Of a stretch of 64,000 nucleotides of DNA, positions 41,906 through 50,816 are shown piece after piece (the first letter of the stretch is position 1; every line of letters starts with the position of its first letter). Location: the NCBI RefSeq assembly GCF_003063645.1, contig NZ_NESJ01000022.1, positions 1 through 64,000 of the forward strand, in the 5' to 3' direction. Origin of the DNA: Limnohabitans sp. 2KL-51. GTDB taxonomy: Bacteria; Pseudomonadota; Gammaproteobacteria; Burkholderiales; Burkholderiaceae_C. The notes under the pieces are model-generated. The model did no database searches. It was given only the letters and a program-made list of their open reading frames with translations, and was not told where the DNA came from. The translations under genes were made by a program, and so were the position numbers.

Positions 41906-42651
41906 AGCGGGGGCATCCGGAGACCGCCATCGAGTCGAATGGTTTCCCCATTGACCATGGGGTTGGCTGCGACAGCCATCACAAAATCTGCAAACTCTTC
42001 TGGCTTACCCGGGCGCTGGGGCCAAGCAGCGTTTTGCAACAAGCCATCGAGCACGTCCTGCGAGACATGGGCTTCCACCATGGGCGTCATGAAAACGCCC
42101 GGGCAAATGGTGACGACACGTATCGCGTGCTTTCCCAACTCTCTGGCCAGTGGCAAGGTCATGCCTGCGACCGCCGCTTTGGAAGCAGAATACGCAGCCT
42201 GTCCGATCTGCCCATCAAACGCAGCGATTGAGGAAATGTTGATGATCACCCCCCTTTGACCGTTTTCAGTCAATGGCAGGTCGATCATCTGTTCGGCCGC
42301 CAGTCGCAGCACATTGAACGTGCCCAGCACATTCACCTCCATGACTTCGCGAAAGAGCTCCAGGGTGTGGACACCCTTGCGTCCAATCAATCGGGCGTTT
42401 TTGCCAACACCCGCGCAGTTCACGATCAGCCGAGCAGCCCCGAATTGCTCTGCCGACTCGCTCAAGGCCTTTTTCACTTCAGCTTCTGAAGTGACATCAC
42501 ACATCACATACCGGACGGATGCATGGGGGGGGCCGTCATGCCGATCCAAAACAGTCACCTTCACGCCGTTGGCGCTCAACTTGCTCACCAACGCTTGGCC
42601 AAGACCCGATGCGCCACCGGTCACCACTGCGGTATTGAATAACTCTTTCAT
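41902..42651 (-). CDS. HSD10-like 3-hydroxyacyl-CoA dehydrogenase (SDR)
   Basis: A 249-residue SDR very like type II 3-hydroxyacyl-CoA dehydrogenase (HSD17B10). Shared features are TGGASGLGQA, DVTSEAEVKKAL, the GTFNVLRLAAEQM segment, GQRGVIINISSIAAFDGQIG, YSASK and NGETIRLDGGLRM. It should oxidise a 3-hydroxyacyl-CoA or 3-hydroxy-2-methylacyl-CoA with NAD. It is the first gene of the minus-strand operon with the reductase, P450 and thiolase, and overlaps the reductase gene by 4 bases. Confidence 0.87.
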   Translation of the reverse strand: MKELFNTAVVTGGASGLGQALVSKLSANGVKVTVLDRHDGPPHASVRYVMCDVTSEAEVKKALSESAEQFGAARLIVNCAGVGKNARLIGRKGVHTLELFREVMEVNVLGTFNVLRLAAEQMIDLPLTENGQRGVIINISSIAAFDGQIGQAAYSASKAAVAGMTLPLARELGKHAIRVVTICPGVFMTPMVEAHVSQDVLDGLLQNAAWPQRPGKPEEFADFVMAVAANPMVNGETIRLDGGLRMPPL

Positions 42652-42676
42652 GCTGGTAAGCTTAGCAGAATGACAT

Positions 42677-42699
42677 CAACCAAACAAGTGGTTGGTTGG
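42677..42699. promoter_or_regulatory. Candidate TetR operator, site 2
   Basis: This 23-base dyad begins CAACCAAAC and ends GGTTGGTTGG, with CAACCA and TGGTTG as outer arms. It lies in the 133-base divergent promoter region between the HSD10-like gene and the enoyl-CoA hydratase gene, and matches site 1 at 18 of 23 bases. Confidence 0.55.
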
Positions 42700-42784
42700 C
42701 AGTTTTCCGCAAACATTTTGTGCCGCCATCAGCCCCCTTGCCAAGACTTTTTGAATCACCGTTGAAACCGACTGGAGCACCCGC

Positions 42785-43627
42785 ATGCAAACCTCTCAAG
42801 CAGACTGGACAGGCTCACGCCTGTCCTTGACCCGACAAGGCACCACTGCCGTCGTTCGTCTTTTCAACCCACCTCACGGTTGCATGGACGAGGCGATGGA
42901 GTCCGAACTGATGCAAGCGCTGGACACGCTGGAGAATTGGAAAGATGGGCGCGTGGTGGTGATCACAGGCGCAGAGCCCGGCATGTTCGTTCGGCATTAC
43001 GACGTGGCCATCCTTCAAAAACGATCCAAGGCCATGCTTGAACGCGGCAAATCGTTTTCAATGGAGCGCCCTGTCCCGAAAAGCGTCATTCACCACTGCA
43101 TTGAGCGCATCGAAAACAGCCCCTTGATTTTCATTGCAGCCCTCAACGGGACCACCATGGGCGGTGGCTTTGAACTGGCACTGGGGTGCGACATTCGACT
43201 GGCACAAAACGGCAACCACCAACTGGGACTGCCCGAGCTGAATTTGGGCTTGCTGCCTGGCGCTGGTGGCACACAGGCCATGGCCTCGCTGATCGGGACA
43301 GGCCCCGCACTTTTCAATCTGCTGACCGCCAAGGTTTTCAGCCCCCAAGAGCTGCTTTCGGCGGGATTGGTCTCATCGTGCACCGATGACGTGATGGCAG
43401 AAGCCATGCGACTTGCAGGCCAAATAGAGGCCGTCCCCTTCAGAGCCTGTGCCAACATCAAAAAACTGGTCAGGAACGCACCACGCTGGAGCCACGATGA
43501 AGGCATGGCAGCAGAACGCACCCTTTTTTGCGACTGTATGGTCGACCCCACGGCACAACCCCTGATGGACGATGTGGTCAGCGGAAAGCGAACGATTGCA
43601 GAGCCACCAGCGCCCCTCAAGCCCTGA
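42785..43627 (+). CDS. Enoyl-CoA hydratase/isomerase
   Basis: A 280-residue crotonase-family protein. Both catalytic glutamates are present: GGGFELALGCDIRLA and LGLPELNLGLLPGAGGTQ. It should hydrate a 2-enoyl-CoA in the island pathway. The gene is divergent from the HSD10-like dehydrogenase, which would act on its product, and both promoters share one TetR-like dyad. It is followed after 66 bases by an enoyl-thioester reductase gene in the same direction. Confidence 0.88.
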   Translation: MQTSQADWTGSRLSLTRQGTTAVVRLFNPPHGCMDEAMESELMQALDTLENWKDGRVVVITGAEPGMFVRHYDVAILQKRSKAMLERGKSFSMERPVPKSVIHHCIERIENSPLIFIAALNGTTMGGGFELALGCDIRLAQNGNHQLGLPELNLGLLPGAGGTQAMASLIGTGPALFNLLTAKVFSPQELLSAGLVSSCTDDVMAEAMRLAGQIEAVPFRACANIKKLVRNAPRWSHDEGMAAERTLFCDCMVDPTAQPLMDDVVSGKRTIAEPPAPLKP

Positions 43628-43693
43628 AGCCGCCTTGGCAACCTCTTACCGCTGCAGCATCGACTCTAAAACCCGATAGAAAACCCTCAAACC

Positions 43694-44740
43694 ATGCGTC
43701 ACCCTTCGCCAGAAACACCCCTGCCCCGTGCCGTTGAGGTCATCAGCACATCGCCGGGCAGACCGCTGGCAGAGCGCATTCGGATTCGCGAGAATGATCG
43801 CGCGCCCCTTGCGCCAACGGAAGTCCGCATTGGCATGTTGGTCATGAATATTCTCCCGGCAGACCTGCTGCAAATGAATCAGCAGTATGGCCATCAACCC
43901 GAGCTGCCCTATGTGCCGGGACATGAGGGGGTGGCAGTCGTGCTGGAAACAGGGAACGAAGTTGCGGACTTGAAAACGGGTGAACGGGTGCTGCCCATTG
44001 GCGTATTCGGTGTCTGGTCCGATGAACTGGTGGTGCAAAGGCGCTCACTGGTCCCGGTGCCATCCGATGCCCCTGTGCTGCAGCAAGCCATGCTCGTCGC
44101 CAACCCGGCAACGGCTTGGGTGCTCCTGCAGCATCAAGTCAGCATCCAGCCCGGTCAATGGGTCATTCAAAATGCCGCCAATTCAGCCGTGGGCCAATGC
44201 ACTCGGCAGCTGGCATCTCACTTGGGCATCCAGCTGATCAATGTGGTGCGCAGGCCTGAGGCGGTGGCGTCGGACGAAGGCGGTCACTGGTTGGTCGATG
44301 ACGGCCAAGACCCTGATGCACTCCAGCACAGCGTGCGCCAAATCACCCAGGGCGAACCCGTCGTGCTGGGCCTGGACGCGATTGGTGGCAAAGCCTCTCA
44401 GGCATTGGCCGCCAGCTTGAGCCCACAAGGCCGCTTGGTTCACTATGGCCTGCTGAGCGGTGAGCCCTGCAGCATCTCTGCGCACGACCTGATTTTTCGG
44501 AATATCCATGTCCAAGGCTTCTGGCTGGCCAACTGGTTCAGCAACCCCGACAACCGCCAAAAGGCCAAGACCGTTTACCCCGCCTTGATGGCATTGGCCG
44601 CGCAAAACGTGCTGCGCATGAGCGTGGAAAAAGTTTATGAATTGAGCGACATCCATGCAGCGATTACCCACTCGGCACAAGCCGGGAGACAAGGCAAAGT
44701 GCTCTTGAAGGGGGTTCATTTTCAGAGTGAGCAGGTCTAG
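43694..44740 (+). CDS. MDR-family 2-enoyl-thioester reductase
   Basis: A 348-residue zinc-free medium-chain reductase of the ETR/MECR type. Typical features are NQQYGHQPELPYVPGHEG (with the Tyr that protonates the substrate), ANPATAW, and the NADPH motif WVIQNAANSAVGQ followed by LINVVRR. It should reduce a trans-2-enoyl-CoA or the reverse reaction. It closes the catabolic island, and a 278-base gap separates it from recG. Confidence 0.83.
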   Translation: MRHPSPETPLPRAVEVISTSPGRPLAERIRIRENDRAPLAPTEVRIGMLVMNILPADLLQMNQQYGHQPELPYVPGHEGVAVVLETGNEVADLKTGERVLPIGVFGVWSDELVVQRRSLVPVPSDAPVLQQAMLVANPATAWVLLQHQVSIQPGQWVIQNAANSAVGQCTRQLASHLGIQLINVVRRPEAVASDEGGHWLVDDGQDPDALQHSVRQITQGEPVVLGLDAIGGKASQALAASLSPQGRLVHYGLLSGEPCSISAHDLIFRNIHVQGFWLANWFSNPDNRQKAKTVYPALMALAAQNVLRMSVEKVYELSDIHAAITHSAQAGRQGKVLLKGVHFQSEQV

Positions 44741-44909
44741 CCAGTTGGTCGATGGCTTGACCGTCCGCAATCCTGAAAACCACCAAATGGCGGCCTTTTC
44801 AGCCAACCGAACTAACCATGCCGGACTCTTTGGACAGTGCTCACTTTGGCAGCAATGCCCTGCAAGTGATCGCGCAAGCCTTGCTTGGTGTTGCCACCAA
44901 ATTAACATT

Positions 44910-44950
44910 GACCATGAAAATCGATCATGTGATGAGGGATTTTCATGGTC
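44910..44950. repeat. Perfect 13-bp inverted repeat after the catabolic island
   Basis: GACCATGAAAATC (44910-44922) and GATTTTCATGGTC (44938-44950) are exact inverse copies around a 15-base loop, followed by TTTAAATATA on the plus strand. It could be a terminator for the enoyl reductase transcript, a large operator, or the remains of a mobile-element end. The rest of the gap (44741-45018) holds no gene I can support. Confidence 0.7.
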
Positions 44951-45018
44951 TTTAAATATAGAAACTCCCCCCGCCAGGAGCAGGTGTCAAACCGGGTCAC
45001 ACACGGCACAATCAGGCC

Positions 45019-47088
45019 ATGCCCGACAAAGCCCACTCGCCTGCCGCCAAAACGCTCAGCGCTCCGCAAAAGGCGCTGATCAAGCTCGGCCTCAAGCGCG
45101 ACATTGATCTGGCGCTGCACCTGCCGCTGCGTTACGAGGACGAGACGCGCATCGTCAAGCTGCGCGATGCGCGTGAGGGTGATACCGCGCAGATCGAGGC
45201 CACGGTCACGGCGTGCGAGATCACCCAGCGCCCACGCAGGCAGCTGCTGGTGACGGTGGATGACGGATCGGACACCTGCGTGATGCGGTTTTTCAGCTTT
45301 TACCCCTCGCACCAGAAGGCGCTGGCGGTGGGCAACCGCATTCGGGCGCGGGGCGAGGTCAAGGGCGGCTTCATGGGGCTGACCATGATGCACCCGACGT
45401 TCAAGGCGGCGGGTGGCAACCTGGCCGAGGCGCTGACACCGGTGTACCCGACCGTGGCGGGCTTGGCGCAGGCGTATTTGCGCCGCGCCGTGATCATCGG
45501 TTTGAACCATGCCGACTTGAGCGAGACCCTGCCCCCGGGCATTGCTTGGCCCGACCCGCGTGGGGCCTGGTCGCTGCGCGATGCGCTGCAGTTTTTGCAC
45601 CACCCCACGCCCGATGTGTCGCTGGCCGCTTTGGAGGACCGCAGCCACCCGGCTTGGGTTCGCCTGAAGTGCGAGGAGTTGTTGGCACAGCAGTTGTCGC
45701 AACTCACGGCCAAGCGCGAGCGCGATTTGTTGCGCGCCCCAGCCTTGCAGCTCAAGGACCAAGGTTTGCATGGCCAGCTGTTGGCCGCTTTGCCCTTCGC
45801 CTTGACGAATGCGCAGCAGCGCGTGGGCCGCGAGATCGCCAAAGACTTGACCCGCAACGTGCCCATGCACCGTTTGCTACAAGGTGATGTGGGCGCAGGC
45901 AAAACGGTGGTGGCCGCTTTGGCGGCCATGGTCGCCGTTGAGGCAGGCTGGCAATGCGCCCTGATGGCCCCCACCGAGATTTTGGCGACCCAGCACTTTG
46001 CCAAGCTGGTGGGTTGGCTCGAGCCTTTGGGCGTGAAGGTGGCTTGGCTGATTGGCAGCCAAAAGAAAAAAGAGCGCGCCACCATGTTGGCCTTGATCGA
46101 GTCGGGCGAAGCGGCGTTGGTGGTGGGCACGCATGCGGTGATTCAAGAGCACGTCAAGTTCAAGTGCTTGGGGCTGGCGGTCATTGACGAGCAGCACCGT
46201 TTTGGTGTGGCCCAGCGCCTGGCCTTGCGCGGCAAGATGCAGGCAGAGGGCATGGAGCCGCACATGCTGATGATGACGGCCACGCCGATTCCGCGCACGC
46301 TGGCCATGAGCTATTACGCGGATCTGGATGTGTCGGTGATTGACGAGCTACCACCCGGGCGCACGCCCATCGTGACCCGCGTGGTGTCTGACCACCGCCG
46401 CCACGAAGTGGTGTCACGCATTGGGGCGCAGTTGCAAGAAGGGCGGCAGGTGTATTGGGTCTGCCCCTTGATTGAAGAAAGCGAAGCGCTGGACCTGACC
46501 AACGCCACCGAGACCCACGCCGACCTGAGCGAGGCCTTGCCAGGCGTGATGGTGGGCCTGCTGCACTCGCGCATGCCTGTGGCTGAGAAAAAGGCAGTGA
46601 TGGAGCTCTTCACCGCAGGCGTGATGGGTGTGCTGGTCAGCACCACGGTGATCGAGGTGGGGGTGGATGTGCCCAATGCCTCGCTGATGGTGATCGAGCA
46701 TGCCGAGCGCTTTGGCCTGAGCCAGCTGCACCAGTTGCGTGGCCGGGTGGGCCGGGGTGCGGCGGCGTCGGCCTGTGTGTTGCTGTACGGCACGCCCGAG
46801 GGCGGACGCCTGAGCGAGACCGCACGCGAGCGCTTGCGGGCCATGGTGGAGACGAATGACGGCTTTGAAATCGCTAGGCGCGATTTGGAGATTCGGGGGC
46901 CAGGTGAATTTTTGGGGGCGCGGCAGTCGGGTGCGCCTTTGCTGCGCTTTGCCGACCTGGAGACCGATGGGCATTTGTTGGACTGGGCGCGGGCGCTGGC
47001 CCCCTTGATGCTGGACCGACACGCAGGCTTGGCCGAGCGCCACATAGGCCGTTGGCTGGGCGGAAAATCCGAATACCTCAAGGCTTGA
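45019..47088 (+). CDS. recG: ATP-dependent DNA helicase RecG
   Basis: A 689-residue branch-migrating helicase for stalled forks. The N-terminal wedge/OB domain has ALHLPLRYED. The helicase core has Walker A LLQGDVGAGKT, the DEQH box VIDEQHRFGV, motif III MMTATPIPRTLA, and the C-terminal QLRGRVGRG and RDLEIRGPGEFLGARQSG motifs. It is slightly shorter at the N terminus than E. coli RecG. It is followed 16 bases later by oxyR, an arrangement seen in many Burkholderiales. Confidence 0.95.
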   Translation: MPDKAHSPAAKTLSAPQKALIKLGLKRDIDLALHLPLRYEDETRIVKLRDAREGDTAQIEATVTACEITQRPRRQLLVTVDDGSDTCVMRFFSFYPSHQKALAVGNRIRARGEVKGGFMGLTMMHPTFKAAGGNLAEALTPVYPTVAGLAQAYLRRAVIIGLNHADLSETLPPGIAWPDPRGAWSLRDALQFLHHPTPDVSLAALEDRSHPAWVRLKCEELLAQQLSQLTAKRERDLLRAPALQLKDQGLHGQLLAALPFALTNAQQRVGREIAKDLTRNVPMHRLLQGDVGAGKTVVAALAAMVAVEAGWQCALMAPTEILATQHFAKLVGWLEPLGVKVAWLIGSQKKKERATMLALIESGEAALVVGTHAVIQEHVKFKCLGLAVIDEQHRFGVAQRLALRGKMQAEGMEPHMLMMTATPIPRTLAMSYYADLDVSVIDELPPGRTPIVTRVVSDHRRHEVVSRIGAQLQEGRQVYWVCPLIEESEALDLTNATETHADLSEALPGVMVGLLHSRMPVAEKKAVMELFTAGVMGVLVSTTVIEVGVDVPNASLMVIEHAERFGLSQLHQLRGRVGRGAAASACVLLYGTPEGGRLSETARERLRAMVETNDGFEIARRDLEIRGPGEFLGARQSGAPLLRFADLETDGHLLDWARALAPLMLDRHAGLAERHIGRWLGGKSEYLKA

Positions 47089-47104
47089 TGTTCAAATACA
47101 AACC

Positions 47105-48067
47105 ATGACCCTGACCGAACTCAAATACATCGTGGCCGTGGCCCGAGAAAAGCATTTTGGCAAAGCCGCCGAGGCCTGCTTTGTGTCTCAGCCCACGCTG
47201 TCGCTGGCCATCAAAAAGCTCGAAGAAGAGCTGGACATGAAGATTTTTGAACGCAGCGCCAGTGAAGTGTCCGTCACCGCTTTGGGCGAAGAGATCGTGC
47301 GCCAGGCGCAAAGCGTGCTGGAGCAGGCCGCCGAGATCAAGGAAATCGCCAAGCGCGGCAAAGACCCACTGTTGGGCACGATGCGGCTGGGCGTCATCTA
47401 CACCATCGGGCCGTATTTGCTGCCCGATCTGGTGCGCCAGATCATCACCGACCTGCCGCAAATGCCGCTGATGCTGCAAGAGAACTTCACCGTGCGCCTG
47501 CTGGAAATGCTGCGCACGGGCGAGCTCGATTGCGCCATCCTGGCCGAGCCTTTCCCCGAGTCGGGCCTGGCGATTGCGCCGCTGTACGACGAGACCTTCA
47601 TGGCCGCCCTGCCGCTGAACCACCCGCTGGCCAAAGAGGCTTTCATCACCCCCGATCAGCTCAAAAACGAGACCATGCTGCTGCTGGGCGCAGGGCATTG
47701 CTTTCGCGACCATGTGCTGGAGGTGTGCCCCGAATTTGCGCGCTACGCCAGCCAGACCGATGGCATTCGCAAGACGTTTGAAGGTTCGTCGCTGGAGACC
47801 ATCAAGCACATGGTGGCCGCAGGCATGGGCGTGACGCTGGTGCCGCGCATGTCGGTGCCCGACCTCAAGCCGGTGCACAAGCGCTCGGGCGGGCGACACG
47901 AATCGCCCGTGCGCTATTTGCCCATCGTCGACCCGGCGGGCGGCAAGCCACCCACGCGCCGTGTGGTGCTGGCCTGGCGGCGTAGCTACACCCGCTACGA
48001 AGCCATTGCCGCCGTGCGCAACGCCATTTATGCCTGCCCGCTGCCGGGTGTGACCCGCCTGTCCTGA
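47105..48067 (+). CDS. oxyR: Peroxide-sensing LysR regulator OxyR
   Basis: A 320-residue LysR-type activator. The N-terminal helix-turn-helix is KAAEACFVSQPTLSLAIKKL. The redox cysteines are at exactly the E. coli positions, Cys199 (LGAGHCF) and Cys208 (LEVCPEF), so it should sense hydrogen peroxide by disulfide formation. It follows recG in the same direction. Its 3' end overlaps the convergent EamA gene by 40 bases. Confidence 0.95.
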   Translation: MTLTELKYIVAVAREKHFGKAAEACFVSQPTLSLAIKKLEEELDMKIFERSASEVSVTALGEEIVRQAQSVLEQAAEIKEIAKRGKDPLLGTMRLGVIYTIGPYLLPDLVRQIITDLPQMPLMLQENFTVRLLEMLRTGELDCAILAEPFPESGLAIAPLYDETFMAALPLNHPLAKEAFITPDQLKNETMLLLGAGHCFRDHVLEVCPEFARYASQTDGIRKTFEGSSLETIKHMVAAGMGVTLVPRMSVPDLKPVHKRSGGRHESPVRYLPIVDPAGGKPPTRRVVLAWRRSYTRYEAIAAVRNAIYACPLPGVTRLS

Positions 48068-48906
48068 CCCGCCGACCAGGCCGTGCCCATGGAGGCGGCC
48101 ATCACCAGCGCAATGGCCAGCCCTTGCAGCAGCGTCAGGTGCTCGGACAGCACCAGCCATCCCGCCAGCGCACCCACGGCAGGCTCCAGGCTGAGCAAAA
48201 TGCTGAAGGTGTTTTTGGGCAGGTGGTTGAGCGAAAACATCTCGAGCGCGTAGGGGATGGCGCTTGACAGCAAGGCCACCGCCAGCCCCGCAACCAACAA
48301 GCGGGGGTCGAGCAAGGCGGTACCCGCATGAAAAATACCCACTGGGGCCACCACCAAAGCCGCCGCCAGCATGCCCATGGGCGTGGCCATGGCCCCGTAG
48401 CGCAGCGCCACGCGCTGACCAAACACGATGTAAAGCGCCCAACAAACGCCCGCCGCGAAGGCGAAAAACATGCCCAAGGGGTCAAGCGCTGTGGCTGCAT
48501 CGCCCCCGGGCAAAGGCAGCAGCAGCGCCAGGCCCGCGATGGCCAGTGTCACCCAGAGCCAGTCGCTGGCTTTTTTAGAGGTCCAGACGGCCACGCTCAG
48601 CGGGCCAATGAACTCGATGGTGATCGCCACGCCAAAGGGGATGGTCTTGATGGCGCTGTAAAACAGCAGGTTCATCACGCCCAGCGTGACGCCGTAGAGG
48701 CCCAGGGGCAGCGCATCGGCCCACACCCACTTGCGCCGCCAGGGCCGGAACACGGCCATCAGCATCAGCATGGCAAAAATGATGCGGTAAGCGGTGGTGC
48801 CCTCAGCGCCCAAAGCAGGAAACAGGCTTTTGGCAAACGAGGTGCCGACCGCCAAGGACACCAGGCTGACCAACAAGGCCAGCATGGCCCACAAACGCAG
48901 GTTCAA
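48028..48906 (-). CDS. EamA/RhtA-type exporter coupled to the nitrile hydratase operon
   Basis: A 292-residue ten-helix DMT transporter. RhtA-like markers are FAKSLFPALGAEGTTAYRI, GVAITIEFIGPLSVAV and SSAIPYALEMFSLNHLPKNTFSIL (positions about 215-240). RhtA exports threonine and homoserine. The ATG at 48906 overlaps the stop of the nitrile hydratase accessory gene as ATGA, so it is the fourth gene of that operon. It may export an amide, acid or amino acid linked to nitrile metabolism. Confidence 0.86.
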   Translation of the reverse strand: MNLRLWAMLALLVSLVSLAVGTSFAKSLFPALGAEGTTAYRIIFAMLMLMAVFRPWRRKWVWADALPLGLYGVTLGVMNLLFYSAIKTIPFGVAITIEFIGPLSVAVWTSKKASDWLWVTLAIAGLALLLPLPGGDAATALDPLGMFFAFAAGVCWALYIVFGQRVALRYGAMATPMGMLAAALVVAPVGIFHAGTALLDPRLLVAGLAVALLSSAIPYALEMFSLNHLPKNTFSILLSLEPAVGALAGWLVLSEHLTLLQGLAIALVMAASMGTAWSAGQDRRVTPGSGQA

Positions 48907-49304
48907 ACGGCGCCTCTTTCTGCGACATCCAGCACGATGGGCTGGCCATGAGGCGTGCGTTCGGCGGCGTCGGCCCAGGCGTGTTCCAAATCGTGGATTT
49001 CATCGGGCGTGCCCAGTTGGCGCTCGATCACCAGTTGCTCCAGTGCGTTGAGCCAGTGGGTGTAGTAAAGGCTGCCGTCGCTGGCTTCGCCGCGCGTTTG
49101 GCCAGCACGGATTTCGTGGGTCAGGGCGGTGGCCCATTCGGGCCAGGTGAAGACGCCTTTTTCGTGCAACTGCAAGGTCATGGCAAAGGCGTGGGCTTGC
49201 CAAGGTTCTTCAAACACGGCGCCGTTGTTGGCCGTAGCGGGCATGGGAAAGCCGTCGCCGCAGGCGCGGGCCAGGTCGTTCAGGTCGTGGATGGCGGTGT
49301 TCAT
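48903..49304 (-). CDS. Nitrile hydratase accessory (activator-like) protein
   Basis: A 133-residue protein like the N-terminal half of nitrile hydratase beta subunit: FEEPWQAHAFAMTLQLHEKGVFTWPEWATAL (positions about 31-61) and the SLYYTHWLNALEQLVIERQLG segment. Such proteins chaperone cobalt insertion through subunit swapping. The ATG at 49304 lies 11 bases after the nthB stop; a longer open frame upstream reads through nthB. It ends in an ATGA overlap with the EamA gene. Confidence 0.82.
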   Translation of the reverse strand: MNTAIHDLNDLARACGDGFPMPATANNGAVFEEPWQAHAFAMTLQLHEKGVFTWPEWATALTHEIRAGQTRGEASDGSLYYTHWLNALEQLVIERQLGTPDEIHDLEHAWADAAERTPHGQPIVLDVAERGAV

Positions 49305-49315
49305 GGGGGCGGCAA

Positions 49316-49993
49316 TCAAGATGGGAGCGCTTCCAGATAAGACTCCCAGGCGTCCACGCTCACTTGGTGCCCGGCTTCGGCTTGCGGCCCCCACAGCTCG
49401 GTGCCATCAAACACCACGGTGTAGAGGTGCTCGGCCGGGCCATCAAAAGGCGGCAGCATCTGGTTCACATGCTGGTCGGGCAAAACGTGGTTGCCGTGGT
49501 GCAGCACCACGGTGCCCACATGGCCACGCACATAGCGGGGCAAACGGGTGTGGCCTTGGGGGTTGAGGTTGAGGGCGCGCACGCGTTGGCCCACAGCAAA
49601 GCGCGGGACTTGGGTGCTGGGCCGATCGGTGGGGCTGCCTTTGGCCAGCGCCGCGTCCACTTGGGCGGCTTGCAGCACGCGCACACCGGCCACCGGAGGT
49701 GTGATGGGTTGGCCCTGGGCCAACTCCTCAGCCGTGATGAGGCCGCGTTCGATCAGCAGGTTTTGGAGCGCCTTAAGCCAAATGGCGTAGTAAGGGCCTT
49801 GCACATAGTCCAGCGGGGGCAAAGATTCGCGGGCCGAGCGAGCCAGGTCAATGTTCCACAGGCCACTGGCGCCCATGGCCACCGTCACGCCTAAAGCGCG
49901 GCGCTCCCAATCGCCGTGAAACAGCGGTTCGTTGGCTTCGATGGGCACCGGGCCATAGCCTTGCAGGCCGCCCATGTCGTGCACGCCGTTCAT
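49316..49993 (-). CDS. nthB: Nitrile hydratase beta subunit
   Basis: A 225-residue subunit beginning [16 protein letters not shown], the invariant N terminus of the family. It also has [39 protein letters not shown], and the C-terminal beta barrel with [14 protein letters not shown] and [14 protein letters not shown]. It pairs with NthA to hydrate nitriles to amides. The ATG at 49993 overlaps the nthA stop by 4 bases. Confidence 0.93.
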   Translation of the reverse strand: MNGVHDMGGLQGYGPVPIEANEPLFHGDWERRALGVTVAMGASGLWNIDLARSARESLPPLDYVQGPYYAIWLKALQNLLIERGLITAEELAQGQPITPPVAGVRVLQAAQVDAALAKGSPTDRPSTQVPRFAVGQRVRALNLNPQGHTRLPRYVRGHVGTVVLHHGNHVLPDQHVNQMLPPFDGPAEHLYTVVFDGTELWGPQAEAGHQVSVDAWESYLEALPS

Positions 49994-50643
49994 GCGACCT
50001 CCTTGGAATTGAACTGTGGGTTCAGGGCCAAGCCGGTGCCGATCATCGCGTCGCGGGTGACCAGGGTCGCCAGTTGTTCTTGGCTCCAGCCTTCGGTGCC
50101 TGCGGGTCTTTCGGGCAGCACCAAATAACGCACTTCGGCAGTGGAGTCCCAGACGCGGATGTTTTGACCCTCGGGCAGGGTGACGCCAAAATCGGCCAGC
50201 ACGGCACGCGGCTCTATCACGGTGCGCGAGCGGTAAGCGGCGCTTTTGTACCAAACCGGGGGCAGGCCCAAAACGGGCCAGGGGTAGCAGCTGCACAGGG
50301 TGCAGACCACCATGTTGTGCGTGTCGGGGGTGTTGGGCACGGCCACCATGTGCTCGCCTTGGCGGCCGGTGTAGTCCATGGAGGCGATGGCGGCGGTGGC
50401 GTCTTTCAGCAACCAGTCCCGGAAGTCCGGCTCTGCCCAGGCGCGGGCCACGACTTTGGCGCCGTTGTGCGGGCCCACATGCACCTCATAGGTTTCGATG
50501 ATGCGGTCCACAGCGGCGGGGTCCAGGTAGCCTTTTTGCGTCAACAGGGTTTCCAGAGCGCGCACCCGCAGATCCATCTCGCCCAGGGTGCTGTGCTCGT
50601 GGTCATGGTCATGGCCGTGTGGGTGGTTGTGTTCAGCTGGCAT
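49990..50643 (-). CDS. nthA: Nitrile hydratase alpha subunit, cobalt type
   Basis: A 217-residue metal-binding subunit. The metal site is CTLCSC at residues 114-119; Thr115 instead of Ser marks the cobalt rather than iron class. Following residues [14 protein letters not shown] are conserved. The N terminus is His/Asp-rich ([11 protein letters not shown]), possibly for metal capture. RBS AAGGAG lies 6 bases upstream. It heads a four-gene operon nthA-nthB-accessory-EamA. No amidase or aldoxime dehydratase gene is visible in the window. The operon is divergent from yajC across a 173-base region. Confidence 0.93.
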   Translation of the reverse strand: MPAEHNHPHGHDHDHEHSTLGEMDLRVRALETLLTQKGYLDPAAVDRIIETYEVHVGPHNGAKVVARAWAEPDFRDWLLKDATAAIASMDYTGRQGEHMVAVPNTPDTHNMVVCTLCSCYPWPVLGLPPVWYKSAAYRSRTVIEPRAVLADFGVTLPEGQNIRVWDSTAEVRYLVLPERPAGTEGWSQEQLATLVTRDAMIGTGLALNPQFNSKEVA

Positions 50644-50816
50644 GGCGGTCTCCTTGGGGGGGGCTGGCGGGCACTTGAGGGGGCAACTTGAGGGCCTGAC
50701 CCTGTGCAGACGGGGCTTTTGGAAGTGATCATAGCGCCGCATACAATGGCGGCTTCGCCCGCAGGACGCCCAAGCGTCACCCGCACAACCCGAATTTGAC
50801 TTTCAGTGGAGTTCCC

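Noticed and set aside
44818-44955. A 45-codon ORF (MPDSLDSAHFGSNALQVIAQ start) in the gap before recG.
   Set aside because: It spans the perfect 13-bp inverted repeat, has no clear ribosome-binding site and no recognisable domain; the open frame is short enough to be chance.
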